A stretch of 64,000 nt of DNA, taken from Phaeospirillum sp. Lineage in GTDB: Bacteria > Pseudomonadota > Alphaproteobacteria > Rhodospirillales > Magnetospirillaceae. A program made the translations under genes and the position numbers. Location of the stretch: positions 41,021 through 105,020 of the forward strand of contig JAVBXM010000242.1 of NCBI GenBank assembly GCA_030824585.1, in the 5' to 3' direction. The notes under the pieces were generated by a model. The model was not told where the DNA came from and ran no database searches. It worked only from the letters and a program-made list of their open reading frames with translations. Shown here piece after piece: positions 33,692 to 43,337 of the stretch. Each line of letters starts with the position of its first letter. Position 1 is the first letter of the stretch.

Positions 33692-34717
33692 TCAGCCGTT
33701 GGCGTCTTTGCCCAGATACTTGAACCAGTCGCGGGTAGCTTCGCCGATGGTTTCGGGCGTCCAGACCGGGGCATCCCGCCAGCCGTCGATGTGCTGCAGC
33801 AAGATCCTTACCCCCTCCTCGAGGGAAACCTTGGGCTTCCAGCCCAGAATCCGCTTGATCTTGGCGATGTCGGCCCAGGTGCAATCGGGCTCGCCCGGTC
33901 GCTTGGGGATGTGAAGTTTGTCGCCGCCCAGAATCTCGATGATCCGGTTCACGCTGTAGGTGCCGTCGGACCCTACATTGAAAATCTCGCCGCTGATATT
34001 CGAGGCCGCCGCAGTAACGAAGGCGTCGGCCACATCGGCCACGAAGGTGAAGTCCCGGGTCTGGCTGCCATCGCCCACCACGGTATAGGCCTTGCCCGCC
34101 AGCCTTTGGGCCAAGAAGACCCCGAACATGGCGCCATAGGTCCCTGCCGTCCGGTGACGCGGGCCATAGACGTTGAACAGCCGCAGCGACACCGCCGGCA
34201 GGTCGTAGGTCTGCGCCCAATGCATCACGTACTGCTCACCCACCCATTTGGTCAGGGCATAGGGATACATGGGCGAGGGCTGCGTCGTTTCCGGCGTGGG
34301 ATAGGTCTCGGGGATGCCGTAACAGGATGAGGAGGCGGCATAGACGAAACGCTTCACCCCGGCGGCGCGGGCCGCCTCCAAGACGGCAACCGTGCCGTCC
34401 ACGTTGGCCCGGTGATACAGCATGGGATTTTGGATCGACGGCACGATATCGGCCATGGCGGCCAGGTGAAACACCCGGTCCACTCCGGCGAACAGCGGCC
34501 CGATGACATTGGCCTCCGCCACGTCTGCACGGTGGATCTTTATCCGGTCCGGTGCCGATTCCAGGGCCTGGGCCAGGTTTTCCTCTCGCCCGTTGACGAA
34601 ATTGTCGATGACAGAAACCCGGTGTCCATCGGCCAGCAGCCGGTCGACCAGATGGCTGCCGATGAAACCGGCGCCGCCAGTCACAAGACAGTGAAGCGAG
34701 GAAGATTCGTTGCTCAC
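33692..34717 (-). CDS. NAD-dependent UDP-sugar epimerase/dehydratase (SDR)
   Basis: A 341-residue extended [33 protein letters not shown] and [11 protein letters not shown] (Y-x3-K), with [11 protein letters not shown] and [16 protein letters not shown] typical of WbpP/GalE-like C4 epimerases. The start is uncertain: GTG 34717 has AGGA at good spacing, while TTG 34726 overlaps the ABC transporter stop as TTGA. Likely substrate UDP-GlcNAc, UDP-glucose or a uronic acid form of these. Confidence 0.85.
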   Translation of the reverse strand: MSNESSSLHCLVTGGAGFIGSHLVDRLLADGHRVSVIDNFVNGREENLAQALESAPDRIKIHRADVAEANVIGPLFAGVDRVFHLAAMADIVPSIQNPMLYHRANVDGTVAVLEAARAAGVKRFVYAASSSCYGIPETYPTPETTQPSPMYPYALTKWVGEQYVMHWAQTYDLPAVSLRLFNVYGPRHRTAGTYGAMFGVFLAQRLAGKAYTVVGDGSQTRDFTFVADVADAFVTAAASNISGEIFNVGSDGTYSVNRIIEILGGDKLHIPKRPGEPDCTWADIAKIKRILGWKPKVSLEEGVRILLQHIDGWRDAPVWTPETIGEATRDWFKYLGKDANG

Positions 34718-34722
34718 GTTGC

Positions 34723-36528
34723 TCAATTCCTATGGATCCGATCCGTCAGCGCCAATGCTGCCACCAGTCTCTGGAAGTCGGCATTGCCGGCATAAAGCTC
34801 GTCGAAGGTGCCGCTGTCCACGATGCGGCCCCGGTCAATCATCAGCAGCCGGTCACAGTGACGGACGGTGCTCAGGCGGTGGGCGATGATGATGACAGTT
34901 TTGCTCCGATGCAAGGCTTCAACCGCGGCGCTGATTTCACGCTCGGTGATGGGATCCAGCGCCGATGTCGCCTCGTCGAGCACCAGTAGATCGGGATCAC
35001 GGTACAGGGCGCGGGCGATGCCGATCCGCTGACGCTGGCCGCCGGACAGACGGATGCCATCCTCGGCCAGCCTGGTATCCAGTCCCTCGGGCAGTTCCTT
35101 GATGAACTCATCCAGATGAGCCTGGGCCAGGGCGCGGCGGACAGCGTCGTCGTCGATCTGAGCGTCCTCAACGCCAAAGGCGATGTTACGGCGGACGGTA
35201 TCGTCGGTGATGTAAATACTCTGCGGCACGTAGCCCACCACACCAGACCAGCCTCCTCCCGTCCTGATCTCGCTGCCATCCAGTAAAATACGGCCTTCCG
35301 ATGGTACCAACAGACCGAGAATAATATCGACCAGGGTGCTTTTCCCTGACCCCGAGGGACCCACAAGGCCTATGGTATCACCACGGCAAATGCATAAATC
35401 GATGGCGCTGATCGCCGGTTTGTCCGCATCGGGATATCTGAAGAAAACACCCTTCAATTCCAGTGACTGTTCTAGCTTGACGCGATATTGTGGAACGCAG
35501 GTCTGCATCCAGTGCCGAGACGGCCCCATGTCCTGGTATAAGGCCTCCAGAGGTGCAGTACTGACCTTGAATTCCGTCAGCGCCTGGGTCATGCGATTGA
35601 TGGAGGGCATCAATCGGAATGCAGCAGCAGCGAACAACGCCATCTTGGGCAGCATGTCCGACGAAGCGTCAGCCCGCGCCGCCATCACCAGCACCACTAA
35701 AATCATACCCGTCATAGTCGCAAGCTCTATCGATAGGCGCGGCACTTGCGATACCACCTGAATTAACCGAAGAACTCGCATCATACTATGGGCGGATCGG
35801 CTGAAATGGCCGATGAAGTAGCTTTCGCATCCAAGAACTCGACTGTCCTTGATGCCGCTCAGGGCCTGTTGCAACGCTAGTTGCAATGCACCGTTGCGTT
35901 CAAGTTTTTCTGTCCCCCAGCGCCGCAAAAGATGGCCAGTACCAAGATAGAATAGCCCGATTGAACCAATCAGCACGGCGATAGCGATGCCTGTCGCCAC
36001 CGGCTCGGCAGCGATCAGTACGCCGCCGACCAGGATCACCACCAGTGCCTCGGTCATAAATCCCAGTACAGAAATCCCGGCATTAAACAGGTTCTGAGGC
36101 AATTCGCGGACATTGCGGACCAATTCCGCTGAATTTCGCTGAAGATGCATCAGATAGGGCGCCCGCAAGTAGATCTCCAGCAGGCGGGAGGAATATCGGA
36201 CGACGCTGCCAAACGCAATAGCGAATTGAGCGTGATAGAAGCAGAGGAGATAGGCGTTCTTAACGATAAAGAGCGCAATCAGCCCCAGCCCGACGACAAA
36301 GACCAAACGATCATGCCCCCAGGCTGCCACATAAGGAGCGAAAGGGGCAAACCATGGGGAGTGTAATAGCCATTCTGGATCAGAAATAATCTTGATGAAC
36401 GGAAATACTAATCCAATTCCTAATACCTCAAATAAGGCCGCTAACAATGTCATGGCAGCCAACAGGGCAAACTGATGCCGCGCTTTATCATCAAAGAGAC
36501 TGTAGGCTTGGCGCAGATTAGCGATCAT
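34723..36528 (-). CDS. ABC-type exporter (PglK/MsbA-like flippase)
   Basis: A 601-residue half-transporter: an N-terminal six-helix membrane domain (about 20-310; FALLAAMTLLAALFEVLGIGLVFPF and later hydrophobic runs) fused to an ATPase with Walker A GPSGSGKST, signature LSGGQRQR and Walker B LLVLDEATSAL. The resemblance to PglK suggests it flips an undecaprenyl-linked oligosaccharide to the periplasm. No Wzx/Wzy pair is in the window, so this is the main export candidate. It overlaps rmlA upstream by 4 bp. Confidence 0.9.
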   Translation of the reverse strand: MIANLRQAYSLFDDKARHQFALLAAMTLLAALFEVLGIGLVFPFIKIISDPEWLLHSPWFAPFAPYVAAWGHDRLVFVVGLGLIALFIVKNAYLLCFYHAQFAIAFGSVVRYSSRLLEIYLRAPYLMHLQRNSAELVRNVRELPQNLFNAGISVLGFMTEALVVILVGGVLIAAEPVATGIAIAVLIGSIGLFYLGTGHLLRRWGTEKLERNGALQLALQQALSGIKDSRVLGCESYFIGHFSRSAHSMMRVLRLIQVVSQVPRLSIELATMTGMILVVLVMAARADASSDMLPKMALFAAAAFRLMPSINRMTQALTEFKVSTAPLEALYQDMGPSRHWMQTCVPQYRVKLEQSLELKGVFFRYPDADKPAISAIDLCICRGDTIGLVGPSGSGKSTLVDIILGLLVPSEGRILLDGSEIRTGGGWSGVVGYVPQSIYITDDTVRRNIAFGVEDAQIDDDAVRRALAQAHLDEFIKELPEGLDTRLAEDGIRLSGGQRQRIGIARALYRDPDLLVLDEATSALDPITEREISAAVEALHRSKTVIIIAHRLSTVRHCDRLLMIDRGRIVDSGTFDELYAGNADFQRLVAALALTDRIHRN

Positions 36529-37421
36529 GCTTGCCAGCCGGCCTCAAGCAGGGTTGCCAGATATTTGCCATAGGGTGAGGAGGCAATGGGGCGGATCGCC
36601 TCGGCCAATTGCTCCCGATCAATAAACCCCATGCGAAAGGCCACTTCCTCGGGACAGGCGACAGCCGTGTTCTGCAGAGTCTGAATGGTGCGAACGAACT
36701 GGCCGGCTGTGGCCAGGGCATCGGGAGTACCGGCATCCAGCCAAGTGATACCGCGGCCAAGTCGCTCTACCTGCAGATTCCCCGCTTCCAGATAAAGTTG
36801 ATTAAGGTCGCTGATCTCCAACTCACCCCGTGCCGAAGGTTGCAGACTGCGTACCAGTCTGCAGACTTCAGGGCCATAGAAATAAAGGCCGGTCACCGCC
36901 CAATGAGATTTAGGTATCTTGGGTTTTTCCTCAATTGACAGCGCCTTACCATCGGTATCAAAGGCCACGACACCAAACCGTTCCGGGTCACGAACGGTAT
37001 GTGCGAAAATCGTTCCCCCCGCTTTGGCTTTGCCAACCACCTTCTGGAGGAGCAGCGGCAAGCCGTGGCCGTAGAAAATATTGTCGCCCAAGATGAGGGC
37101 GACCCGGTCATTTTCGATAAATTCCTCACCGATCAAAAAGGCCTGGGGTAGGCCATCGGGACTGGGCTGGGCGGCATAAGACAGACGCATACCCCAACGG
37201 TTTCCATCGCCCAGCAGACGCTCGAAGCGCGGCAGATCCTCGGGCGTCGAGATGATGAGGATCTCCCGAACACCGCTTAGCATCAAGGTGCTCAGCGGGT
37301 AATAGATCATCGGCTTGTCGAAGATCGGCAGCAGGTGCTTATTCGTAACCTGCGTTAGCGGATGTAGCCGCGTCCCCGAGCCTCCAGCCAGGACAATACC
37401 TTTAGAGATTTGAGGGGTCAT
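36525..37421 (-). CDS. rmlA: Glucose-1-phosphate thymidylyltransferase
   Basis: A 298-residue enzyme joining dTTP and glucose-1-phosphate. LAGGSGTRLHPLTQVTNKHL at 11-30, FDKPMIYYPLSTLMLSG, LGDNIFYGHG, VEKPKIPKSH-type IEEKPKIPKS and WLDAGTPDAL are RmlA hallmarks. Full length. It feeds the RmlB encoded one gene upstream. It overlaps the glycosyltransferase stop as ATGA. Confidence 0.95.
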   Translation of the reverse strand: MTPQISKGIVLAGGSGTRLHPLTQVTNKHLLPIFDKPMIYYPLSTLMLSGVREILIISTPEDLPRFERLLGDGNRWGMRLSYAAQPSPDGLPQAFLIGEEFIENDRVALILGDNIFYGHGLPLLLQKVVGKAKAGGTIFAHTVRDPERFGVVAFDTDGKALSIEEKPKIPKSHWAVTGLYFYGPEVCRLVRSLQPSARGELEISDLNQLYLEAGNLQVERLGRGITWLDAGTPDALATAGQFVRTIQTLQNTAVACPEEVAFRMGFIDREQLAEAIRPIASSPYGKYLATLLEAGWQA

Positions 37422-38497
37422 TTCGAGTCCTTTTCGTCGAAATACCGGCCATCGGCACCGCCGTGCCTGCGCAAACGGTCAAACAGCGGCTTTAGACCCA
37501 AGGCCTTGACAACATTGGCAGCCAGCAATCGCTTTTGGTCCCAAAATTCTAGTGGTAATGCTTTCCAGAACGAGAGATGGCCGCCGACACCTTGCAGTAC
37601 CCGCAGGGCCGAGGTAAGACGTAGCTCAGCGACATTGCTTGCGAAGGTCTGCGCAGCCTCGGCAAAGGCGACTTTCAACATGAAATTCTTGACCTGTCGT
37701 GCCGGCCTCACACCAAAAGCAGTAGTCCATCGTTCCTCAAGATGAAATTTTTCCAGAAGATCATGGCAGTAGGGAAGGATCAATAGGCCCCAGGCCAGCA
37801 ACAGCCGGTTGGCCTGATGGTCATGATAGCGCCAGTACATGCGAGCCTCAGGGTCGAATCCGGTAACTCCGAAGGCAACAATGCCGAAAAGCTGGTGATA
37901 TTCGATGGGTACCGTGAACCCGCCGCCTTCCAGCAGGGCATCGCGTCGAACCACGAAGCAAAACCCCGGATTGCTGAGAACCGACTTGCCCTCGATCCAG
38001 CCCAGGGCCAGTTCATGGCCGGGCATATAGCGGGGTCTCAAGTTATTGGTGCGATTATCTATTTCGAGCCCCCCCGGTCTGACGGGAACTGGCAGACCGA
38101 TGGCCGTGGTGCAGGCGGGATTTTCGATAAACAGCCGCGCCATACGCTCGCAGAAATCCTCGGCCACCCAATCATCATCGTTGATATGAAAGACCAACTC
38201 ACCCGTCGATGCCTCCAGTCCCGCCTGCCAAACGGTTCTGATCAGCTTGTTTAGATCTTCATAGCTGAACTGGTTTTCCTCAAACACGACTACCTTGATG
38301 GAAGGGCAACGCCGCACCATTTCGGCAATGACCTCCTTACTTTCCGGGGTCGAGCCGTTATCGACGATGATGATCTCCACATACGGCCAAGTTTGTGCCA
38401 ACAGTGCTTCAATACCATGGCGCAGCATCTGGGGTCGATAATAGGTATCGACGATAACGCTGACGGTCGGAGCCTCGTTCATTTCAAGCGTCACCAT
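37418..38497 (-). CDS. Family 2 (GT-A) glycosyltransferase
   Basis: A protein of about 359 residues. VSVIVDTYYRPQMLRHGIEA opens the GT2 domain, IIIVDNGSTPES is the nucleotide-binding acidic stretch, and ELVFHINDDDWVAEDF gives the DXD-like metal site. The start is uncertain: ATG 38497 and ATG 38482 both lack a strong Shine-Dalgarno, and the frame is open to 38590, overlapping rmlB. It probably transfers the dTDP-sugar made by its neighbours. Confidence 0.85.
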   Translation of the reverse strand: MVTLEMNEAPTVSVIVDTYYRPQMLRHGIEALLAQTWPYVEIIIVDNGSTPESKEVIAEMVRRCPSIKVVVFEENQFSYEDLNKLIRTVWQAGLEASTGELVFHINDDDWVAEDFCERMARLFIENPACTTAIGLPVPVRPGGLEIDNRTNNLRPRYMPGHELALGWIEGKSVLSNPGFCFVVRRDALLEGGGFTVPIEYHQLFGIVAFGVTGFDPEARMYWRYHDHQANRLLLAWGLLILPYCHDLLEKFHLEERWTTAFGVRPARQVKNFMLKVAFAEAAQTFASNVAELRLTSALRVLQGVGGHLSFWKALPLEFWDQKRLLAANVVKALGLKPLFDRLRRHGGADGRYFDEKDSK

Positions 38498-38534
38498 CAC
38501 TGCGGAGAAAATACAAGCCGCTCGGCCATTCAAT

Positions 38535-39632
38535 TCACACCGAACGCTTCGTCTGGAACAGCGTGCCATCGGTCTTACGAGCCACGGCACCGGTCAGACG
38601 CAGGGCGGCGGCGGCCACCACGGTCTGGCACCATTCAAGATTGCCCAGATACCACTCGACCGTCTTGGCAAGGCCGCTTTCAAAGCTTTCTTGAGGTATC
38701 CAGCCCAATTCCCGATAGATCTTGTCAGTGTTTATAGCATAGCGGCGATCATGGCCGGGCCGGTCCGGCACATGGGAAATCAGGTCCGCATGGCTTTTTC
38801 CCCGGGCAGGCGAACGGCACTCATCCAAAAGCCGGCACAGAGTCAGCACCACGTCCATGTTGGTTCGCTCTGCCTCGCCACCGACACAATAGACCTCTCC
38901 CGGCCGTCCCCGGTCCACAATGGAAACCAAGGCCCGCACATGGTCTTCGACGTGCAGCCAGTCCCGCACCTGATGACCGTCACCATAGACCGGCAGCGCC
39001 TTTCCCTCAGCGGCATTCAGGATCATCAGTGGAATAAGTTTTTCCGGAAACTGACGTGGCCCGTAATTGTTCGAGCAGTTGGAAATGATCACGGGCAGGC
39101 CATAAGTGTGGTGCCATGCCCGGGCCAGATGATCCGAGGCCGCCTTGGTTGCCGAATAGGGCGAATTGGGCTGGTATTGGGAGTTTTCGTCAAACGTTCC
39201 GTCCAAGCCCAAACTGCCGAACACCTCGTCAGTGGAAACATGGAGAAACCGAAACCGACTCCGCTCGTCTCCGTCCAGGCGGGCAATATAAGCCGCCGCC
39301 GATTCCAGCATGGTGAAGGTTCCCTGCACGTTGGTGCGGATAAAATCCGCAGCAGCGGCAATGGACCGATCAACATGGGATTCGGCAGCCAGATGTATGA
39401 TAGCTGTAGGACGAAACTGGTCGAATACTGCCGCTACCTGACTGTAATCAGCGATGTCTCCTTGAACAAAAGTATGACCGGGATGGCTCAGCAATTCACC
39501 CAAATTGGCGAGGTGACCGGCATAGGTCAATTTATCGAAGGTCATAACTACATGGCCACTTGTCAGCAACTGGCGAACGAGTGCCGATCCAATGAAACCC
39601 GCACCACCAGTAACCAGAACACGCTTCATCAT
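38535..39632 (-). CDS. rmlB: dTDP-glucose 4,6-dehydratase
   Basis: A protein of about 365 residues: [32 protein letters not shown]-type HLAAESHVDRSI, catalytic STDEVFGSLG and YSATKAASDHL, NCSNNYGPRQFPEKLIPL and DRPGHDRRYAIN. It converts dTDP-glucose to dTDP-4-keto-6-deoxyglucose for the C-methyltransferase, RmlC-like and reductase genes nearby. Two adjacent ATGs (39632, 39629) and one at 39641 are all possible. The IS481 relic lies just upstream, so transcription must pass through it or restart. Confidence 0.95.
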   Translation of the reverse strand: MMKRVLVTGGAGFIGSALVRQLLTSGHVVMTFDKLTYAGHLANLGELLSHPGHTFVQGDIADYSQVAAVFDQFRPTAIIHLAAESHVDRSIAAAADFIRTNVQGTFTMLESAAAYIARLDGDERSRFRFLHVSTDEVFGSLGLDGTFDENSQYQPNSPYSATKAASDHLARAWHHTYGLPVIISNCSNNYGPRQFPEKLIPLMILNAAEGKALPVYGDGHQVRDWLHVEDHVRALVSIVDRGRPGEVYCVGGEAERTNMDVVLTLCRLLDECRSPARGKSHADLISHVPDRPGHDRRYAINTDKIYRELGWIPQESFESGLAKTVEWYLGNLEWCQTVVAAAALRLTGAVARKTDGTLFQTKRSV

Positions 39633-39746
39633 ATCCACCATTCCCGCACCATCATGGCCTAGGTGTGAAGTCTCAGGGGAGTACTCACTCAGTCTGAACC
39701 GAGCAAGCTGAAGTTACGAACATTTCGGCTATTCATGGGGGACCAA

Positions 39747-40500
39747 ATGGGTATCCACAAGAATACCCCGCTGACACCGATGTATTGAGAGATTTCGGTA
39801 CAGCAGGTTCTGGACGAGAACGTTGCTGGCTTACAGGACCCGCTCGTTACGTCCGCATCGCTCTCCCAGGCGGACGCCCACTGCCAAGTATGTGGCGGCA
39901 CTCTGCCGCCAATGCCGAATGGAGACGAGATTGCAACAGTCTTTGGCGGCGCCCGGACGGCTATATTCCGTATTCTCGATTCTCGCCCACCTGGGGATAA
40001 CCTGTTGAGATCACTGAAACAGGCCGGGCCGATACGGCGCGTTAGGTGAGATGCTGTACATCGACATCAAGAAACTGGGCCGCTTCCGCCAGACCGGCTA
40101 CCGCGTCACCAGCGACCACCAGAAGAAAGGTCAGGGCATGGCTGGCAGTGCGTCCACATCCGCATCGACTCTCGGCGTCACCGCGCAGAGGGTGGTGGCC
40201 GATAACGATCCGTGCTACCGCTCCGAGGTCGTTCGTAAGGTCTGCGCCGATTGCGGTATCGGCCACATCCGCACCGCACCAGACCCGACACACCCAAGAC
40301 CAACGGCGAGGCTGAACGCTTCATCCAAATCGTCTTGCACGAGTGGACCTATGCCCACGCTTACCACACCTCAGATCAGCGTACCGACGAATTGCTTCAC
40401 CGCTACAACTTGGTACCGACCGCATGGTAGCCTCAACGCACAGGCACCTATCGACCACCTCGCGCTGACCGAGAACAACCTCCTGCGACTCCACACTTAA
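39747..40500 (+). pseudogene. IS481-family transposase relic
   Basis: Starts as MGIHKNTPLTPMY then hits a stop. A shifted frame continues with SLRPHRSPRRTPTAKYV, like the IS481 N-terminal helix-turn-helix region. From 40051 MLYIDIKKLGRFRQTGYRVT is the start of the catalytic core, then a deletion leads to VVADNDPCYRS, a frameshift to TNGEAERFIQIVLHEW, and a final YRPHGSLNAQAPIDHL. The catalytic pieces are thus spread over two frames with lost sequence between. It opposes the operon strand and ends against the C-methyltransferase gene. Confidence 0.8.
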
Positions 40501-41723
40501 ACCACGCCCACGCACGGTACATAGAGAATCCACTTGCCCCCTCGCGCGCGGAACTCCGCCTCTTTCTCCTCAATCTCGGCACGGTGGTTCCAGGCCAGCA
40601 GCAACGCATAATCGGGCATGTTGTCCTTGAAGTAGGCGGGTGAGCGGATCGGGATATGAGTACCGGGCGTCAGCTTACCCTGCTTGATGGGGGTCGAATC
40701 CTGAATAAACTCAAGATCGTCCACCGTTACGGCGCAGTAATTCAGCAAAGTCGCACTCTTACCGGTCGCCCCATACCCGGCGATGCGGGCACCCTTGGCC
40801 TTCAATTCGTCGAGCAGTCGGCGCATATCGGAACGTATAGTTTCGCAATTGGCGCGAAACCGCTCGTAGGTGGTAGTCTCCGACAGACCCTGGGTCGCCT
40901 CGGCGGCAATGCAGGCCTCGACAGCGGTGGAGACCGGCCGCATTCCTCTCGGCGCCAGGGTATAACGCATGGAACCGCCATGGATAGCCGGCAGATGGAC
41001 CACGTCGATAAGGTCCAGACCGTGACGGCCGAACACCGTCCGCACAGCTCCGGCGGAATAGGTAAAGATGTGCTCGTCATAGATTTGGTCAAAAGCAACG
41101 TTGCGGATTACATCGCCCAGATAGACCACCTCAAAAACAAATACACCGGTAGGTTTCAGCAAGGACGCCACACCGGCGCCGATCTGGTTGATGGCGGGAA
41201 TATGGGCAATGACATTAGCGCCGACGATAATATCGGCCGCCCCATGCTCAGCGCGCACCTTATCGGCGGTTTCCATCCCGAAAAAGCCCTCATGCACCCG
41301 GCAGCCCCGGGCTCTCGCAGCAGTGGCGACACTGGCCGAAGGCTCGATTCCCAGGTGGCGGATGCCCGCATTCATGAAATTCGATAGAAGAGTTCCGTCA
41401 TTGCTGCCGATTTCTACCACGAAAGGATCGGCGGTACCGTCCAGCCATTGGCTTCGAAGCGATTGGAACAGCCCTTCGAAATGAGCGATCATCGCCCGCG
41501 ATGTCCCCGTGAAATAGGGATAGGCCTCGTGAAACATCACGGCCTCGGGCGGCTGTTCGACAATCTGAAACAATTGGCAAGTGGGACAAAAAGCCGGCTG
41601 CAGTTCGAAGAAATGCTCGGGTACCTGATTCCCCGGGATGTAGAAACTGGCGGCGGGCGGTTGGTGGCCGAAACTCATGAACGGCTGAATGGTTTCACCG
41701 CAAGCCCTGCATTTGTATATCAT
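40497..41723 (-). CDS. NDP-hexose C-methyltransferase (TylCIII-like)
   Basis: A 408-residue enzyme with the three-part layout of sugar C-methyltransferases: an N-terminal zinc-binding domain (YKCRACGETIQPF and FCPTCQLFQ), a SAM domain (VVEIGSNDGTLLSNFM) and a C-terminal domain (RIAGYGATGKSATLLNY). Relatives methylate C3 of 4-keto-6-deoxy dTDP-sugars on the way to mycarose, virenose and similar branched sugars. ATG 41723 follows AGGGTGAATGTTG. The nearby rmlA, rmlB and rmlC-like genes make a dTDP-linked substrate likely. Confidence 0.88.
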   Translation of the reverse strand: MIYKCRACGETIQPFMSFGHQPPAASFYIPGNQVPEHFFELQPAFCPTCQLFQIVEQPPEAVMFHEAYPYFTGTSRAMIAHFEGLFQSLRSQWLDGTADPFVVEIGSNDGTLLSNFMNAGIRHLGIEPSASVATAARARGCRVHEGFFGMETADKVRAEHGAADIIVGANVIAHIPAINQIGAGVASLLKPTGVFVFEVVYLGDVIRNVAFDQIYDEHIFTYSAGAVRTVFGRHGLDLIDVVHLPAIHGGSMRYTLAPRGMRPVSTAVEACIAAEATQGLSETTTYERFRANCETIRSDMRRLLDELKAKGARIAGYGATGKSATLLNYCAVTVDDLEFIQDSTPIKQGKLTPGTHIPIRSPAYFKDNMPDYALLLAWNHRAEIEEKEAEFRARGGKWILYVPCVGVV

Positions 41724-41784
41724 GCAACATTCACCCTGTTTGGGAATCAGATTGTAACCCACTGGCCATTCCCTGGCCAAGGAC

Positions 41785-42762
41785 TCAGACCGCCAGCAGG
41801 CTAGCCACACTGCGGTCCAAGCCGTCTTGCAACCGCACCTTCGGCGCCCAACCGGTCAAGGCTGCCAAGCGCGTGGGATGACCGACGAAATTACGAAACT
41901 CAAAGGGTAATGCCGAGGCTGGCCAGGGCACATAACTCACGGGAACGGGAACACGTCCGGTCGCCACCGTAACCCGCTGGGCAGCCAAGCAGAACGCCTG
42001 GGACAGACTATGGCCTTCACCACTGGCCACCATCATGACGTCACCGTCCCAAGCAGCCGGACAACTGGCGGCGGCCATGAAGGCTGAAACCACGTCGTCG
42101 AGATGAACATAATCGCGCATCTGGCTGCCGTCGCCGTAAATGGTGACCGTCTCGCCGGCCAGCGCCTTACGTACCATACGGTCCAGAATACCCCGGTCAC
42201 TCGCACCCTGAATTTGGGGACCGATGCCATAGACGTTGGCGAGACGCAATGTGCAGCCCCGAACCTGTCCAGAGCGCACCGCCTGCGCTAGATGGGCCTC
42301 TGCCATCAGCTTGTGAACATCGTAAAAGCTCAGCGGCCTCGCCGGGGTATCGTCATCAGCCGGCAGAATTTCAGGCGACCCCAGCACCGTCACGGTTCCC
42401 GCCAGCAGCACTACCGGCCGACGGCCAACCGAGGCAAAGGCCTGGGTCATATGGACGATCGGCAACACATTGGACTTCACGCCCGCCAGAGGATCGGCCG
42501 CAGCGGCATAGGCGCTGGTTTCGCCTGCCAGATGAAAAACTATATCCGCCTCCAATAGCGGCCCAGACCAGCGTTCGGTGTCACGGACATCGCCCCGAAT
42601 ATCGGTCACCCCAACCAGCGGAGGCAATTCCCGCGAACTCAGGCGCAGGACACGGCATCCTTGCGCCAGTAAAGCCGGAACCAAGGCACCCGCGACATAG
42701 CCTCCAGCACCGGTTACCAGCGCTGTCTTACCGGTCAGAGAAGCCAACAACTCAGAGGTCAT
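41785..42762 (-). CDS. NAD-dependent epimerase/reductase (SDR) of the dTDP-sugar branch
   Basis: A 325-residue extended SDR: ALVTGAGGYVAGALVPALL (GxxGxxA-type dinucleotide loop), LLAGTVTVLGSPE, and SFYDVHKLMAE (Y-x3-K), with SQMRDYVHLDDVVSAF. It probably reduces the C4 ketone after C-methylation, in place of RmlD, which is absent. It overlaps the rmlC-like gene by 11 bp and is followed by the C-methyltransferase. Confidence 0.82.
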   Translation of the reverse strand: MTSELLASLTGKTALVTGAGGYVAGALVPALLAQGCRVLRLSSRELPPLVGVTDIRGDVRDTERWSGPLLEADIVFHLAGETSAYAAAADPLAGVKSNVLPIVHMTQAFASVGRRPVVLLAGTVTVLGSPEILPADDDTPARPLSFYDVHKLMAEAHLAQAVRSGQVRGCTLRLANVYGIGPQIQGASDRGILDRMVRKALAGETVTIYGDGSQMRDYVHLDDVVSAFMAAASCPAAWDGDVMMVASGEGHSLSQAFCLAAQRVTVATGRVPVPVSYVPWPASALPFEFRNFVGHPTRLAALTGWAPKVRLQDGLDRSVASLLAV

Positions 42763-43297
42763 GCGCGGCCCCGAACGCCGCCAGGGTCAGGCCGGCTTCA
42801 TCCTTGGCCGACAAATTCGGCTCCAAATCCGGCCATTCAATCCCCAGGGTGGGATCGTTCCACCGGATGGTCCGTTGGCCGGCGGGATCATATGTCTGAT
42901 CCAAAGCGTAGATCATTTCGCTGCCGTCCTCCAACGCCATGAAGCCATGGGCGAGGCCGTGGCCGATCCATAGCATGCGGCGGTTCTCGGCGGACAGCAC
43001 CGCGTGGACGTGCCGGCCATAGGTGGGCGAATGGGGGCGAAGATCCACCGCCACGTCGAAGACGGAGCCCCGCACCACTCGTACCAGTTTACCCTGCATC
43101 CGGGGGGTCTGGATATGTAGGCCGCGGACTGTACCCTTACGGGAGATCGAATGGCTGTGCTGCACGAAGACGGCGGACATGCCGGCGGCGGCGCAGATCT
43201 CCGGATTGAGAGCGTCGAAAAAAGTGCCGCGCTCATCATGGAACTGGCGTGGATCGAGGATCAGCACGTCGGAGAGGGCGGTGGGCTCGATCTGCAC
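42752..43297 (-). CDS. rmlC: dTDP-4-dehydrorhamnose 3,5-epimerase family (RmlC-like)
   Basis: A 181-residue cupin epimerase: IEPTALSDVLILDPRQFHDE, RGTFFDALN, RKGTVRGLHIQTP with the catalytic histidine, and HGLAHGFMALEDGSEM. It inverts C3 and/or C5 of a 4-keto-6-deoxy dTDP-sugar. The GTG at 43297 follows AGGATTATCC and gives the family N-terminus; another GTG at 43318 adds seven residues. With a C-methyltransferase and no RmlD, the end product is probably not rhamnose. Confidence 0.9.
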   Translation of the reverse strand: MQIEPTALSDVLILDPRQFHDERGTFFDALNPEICAAAGMSAVFVQHSHSISRKGTVRGLHIQTPRMQGKLVRVVRGSVFDVAVDLRPHSPTYGRHVHAVLSAENRRMLWIGHGLAHGFMALEDGSEMIYALDQTYDPAGQRTIRWNDPTLGIEWPDLEPNLSAKDEAGLTLAAFGAAHDL

Positions 43298-43337
43298 GGA
43301 TAATCCTGTTGAAACCACGTCTCGGGCAAGCTACCGC

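Noticed and set aside
36525..43297. Calling the rml genes a complete rhamnose pathway
   Set aside because: No RmlD is recognisable and a C-methyltransferase interrupts the set, so rhamnose is not the best-supported product.
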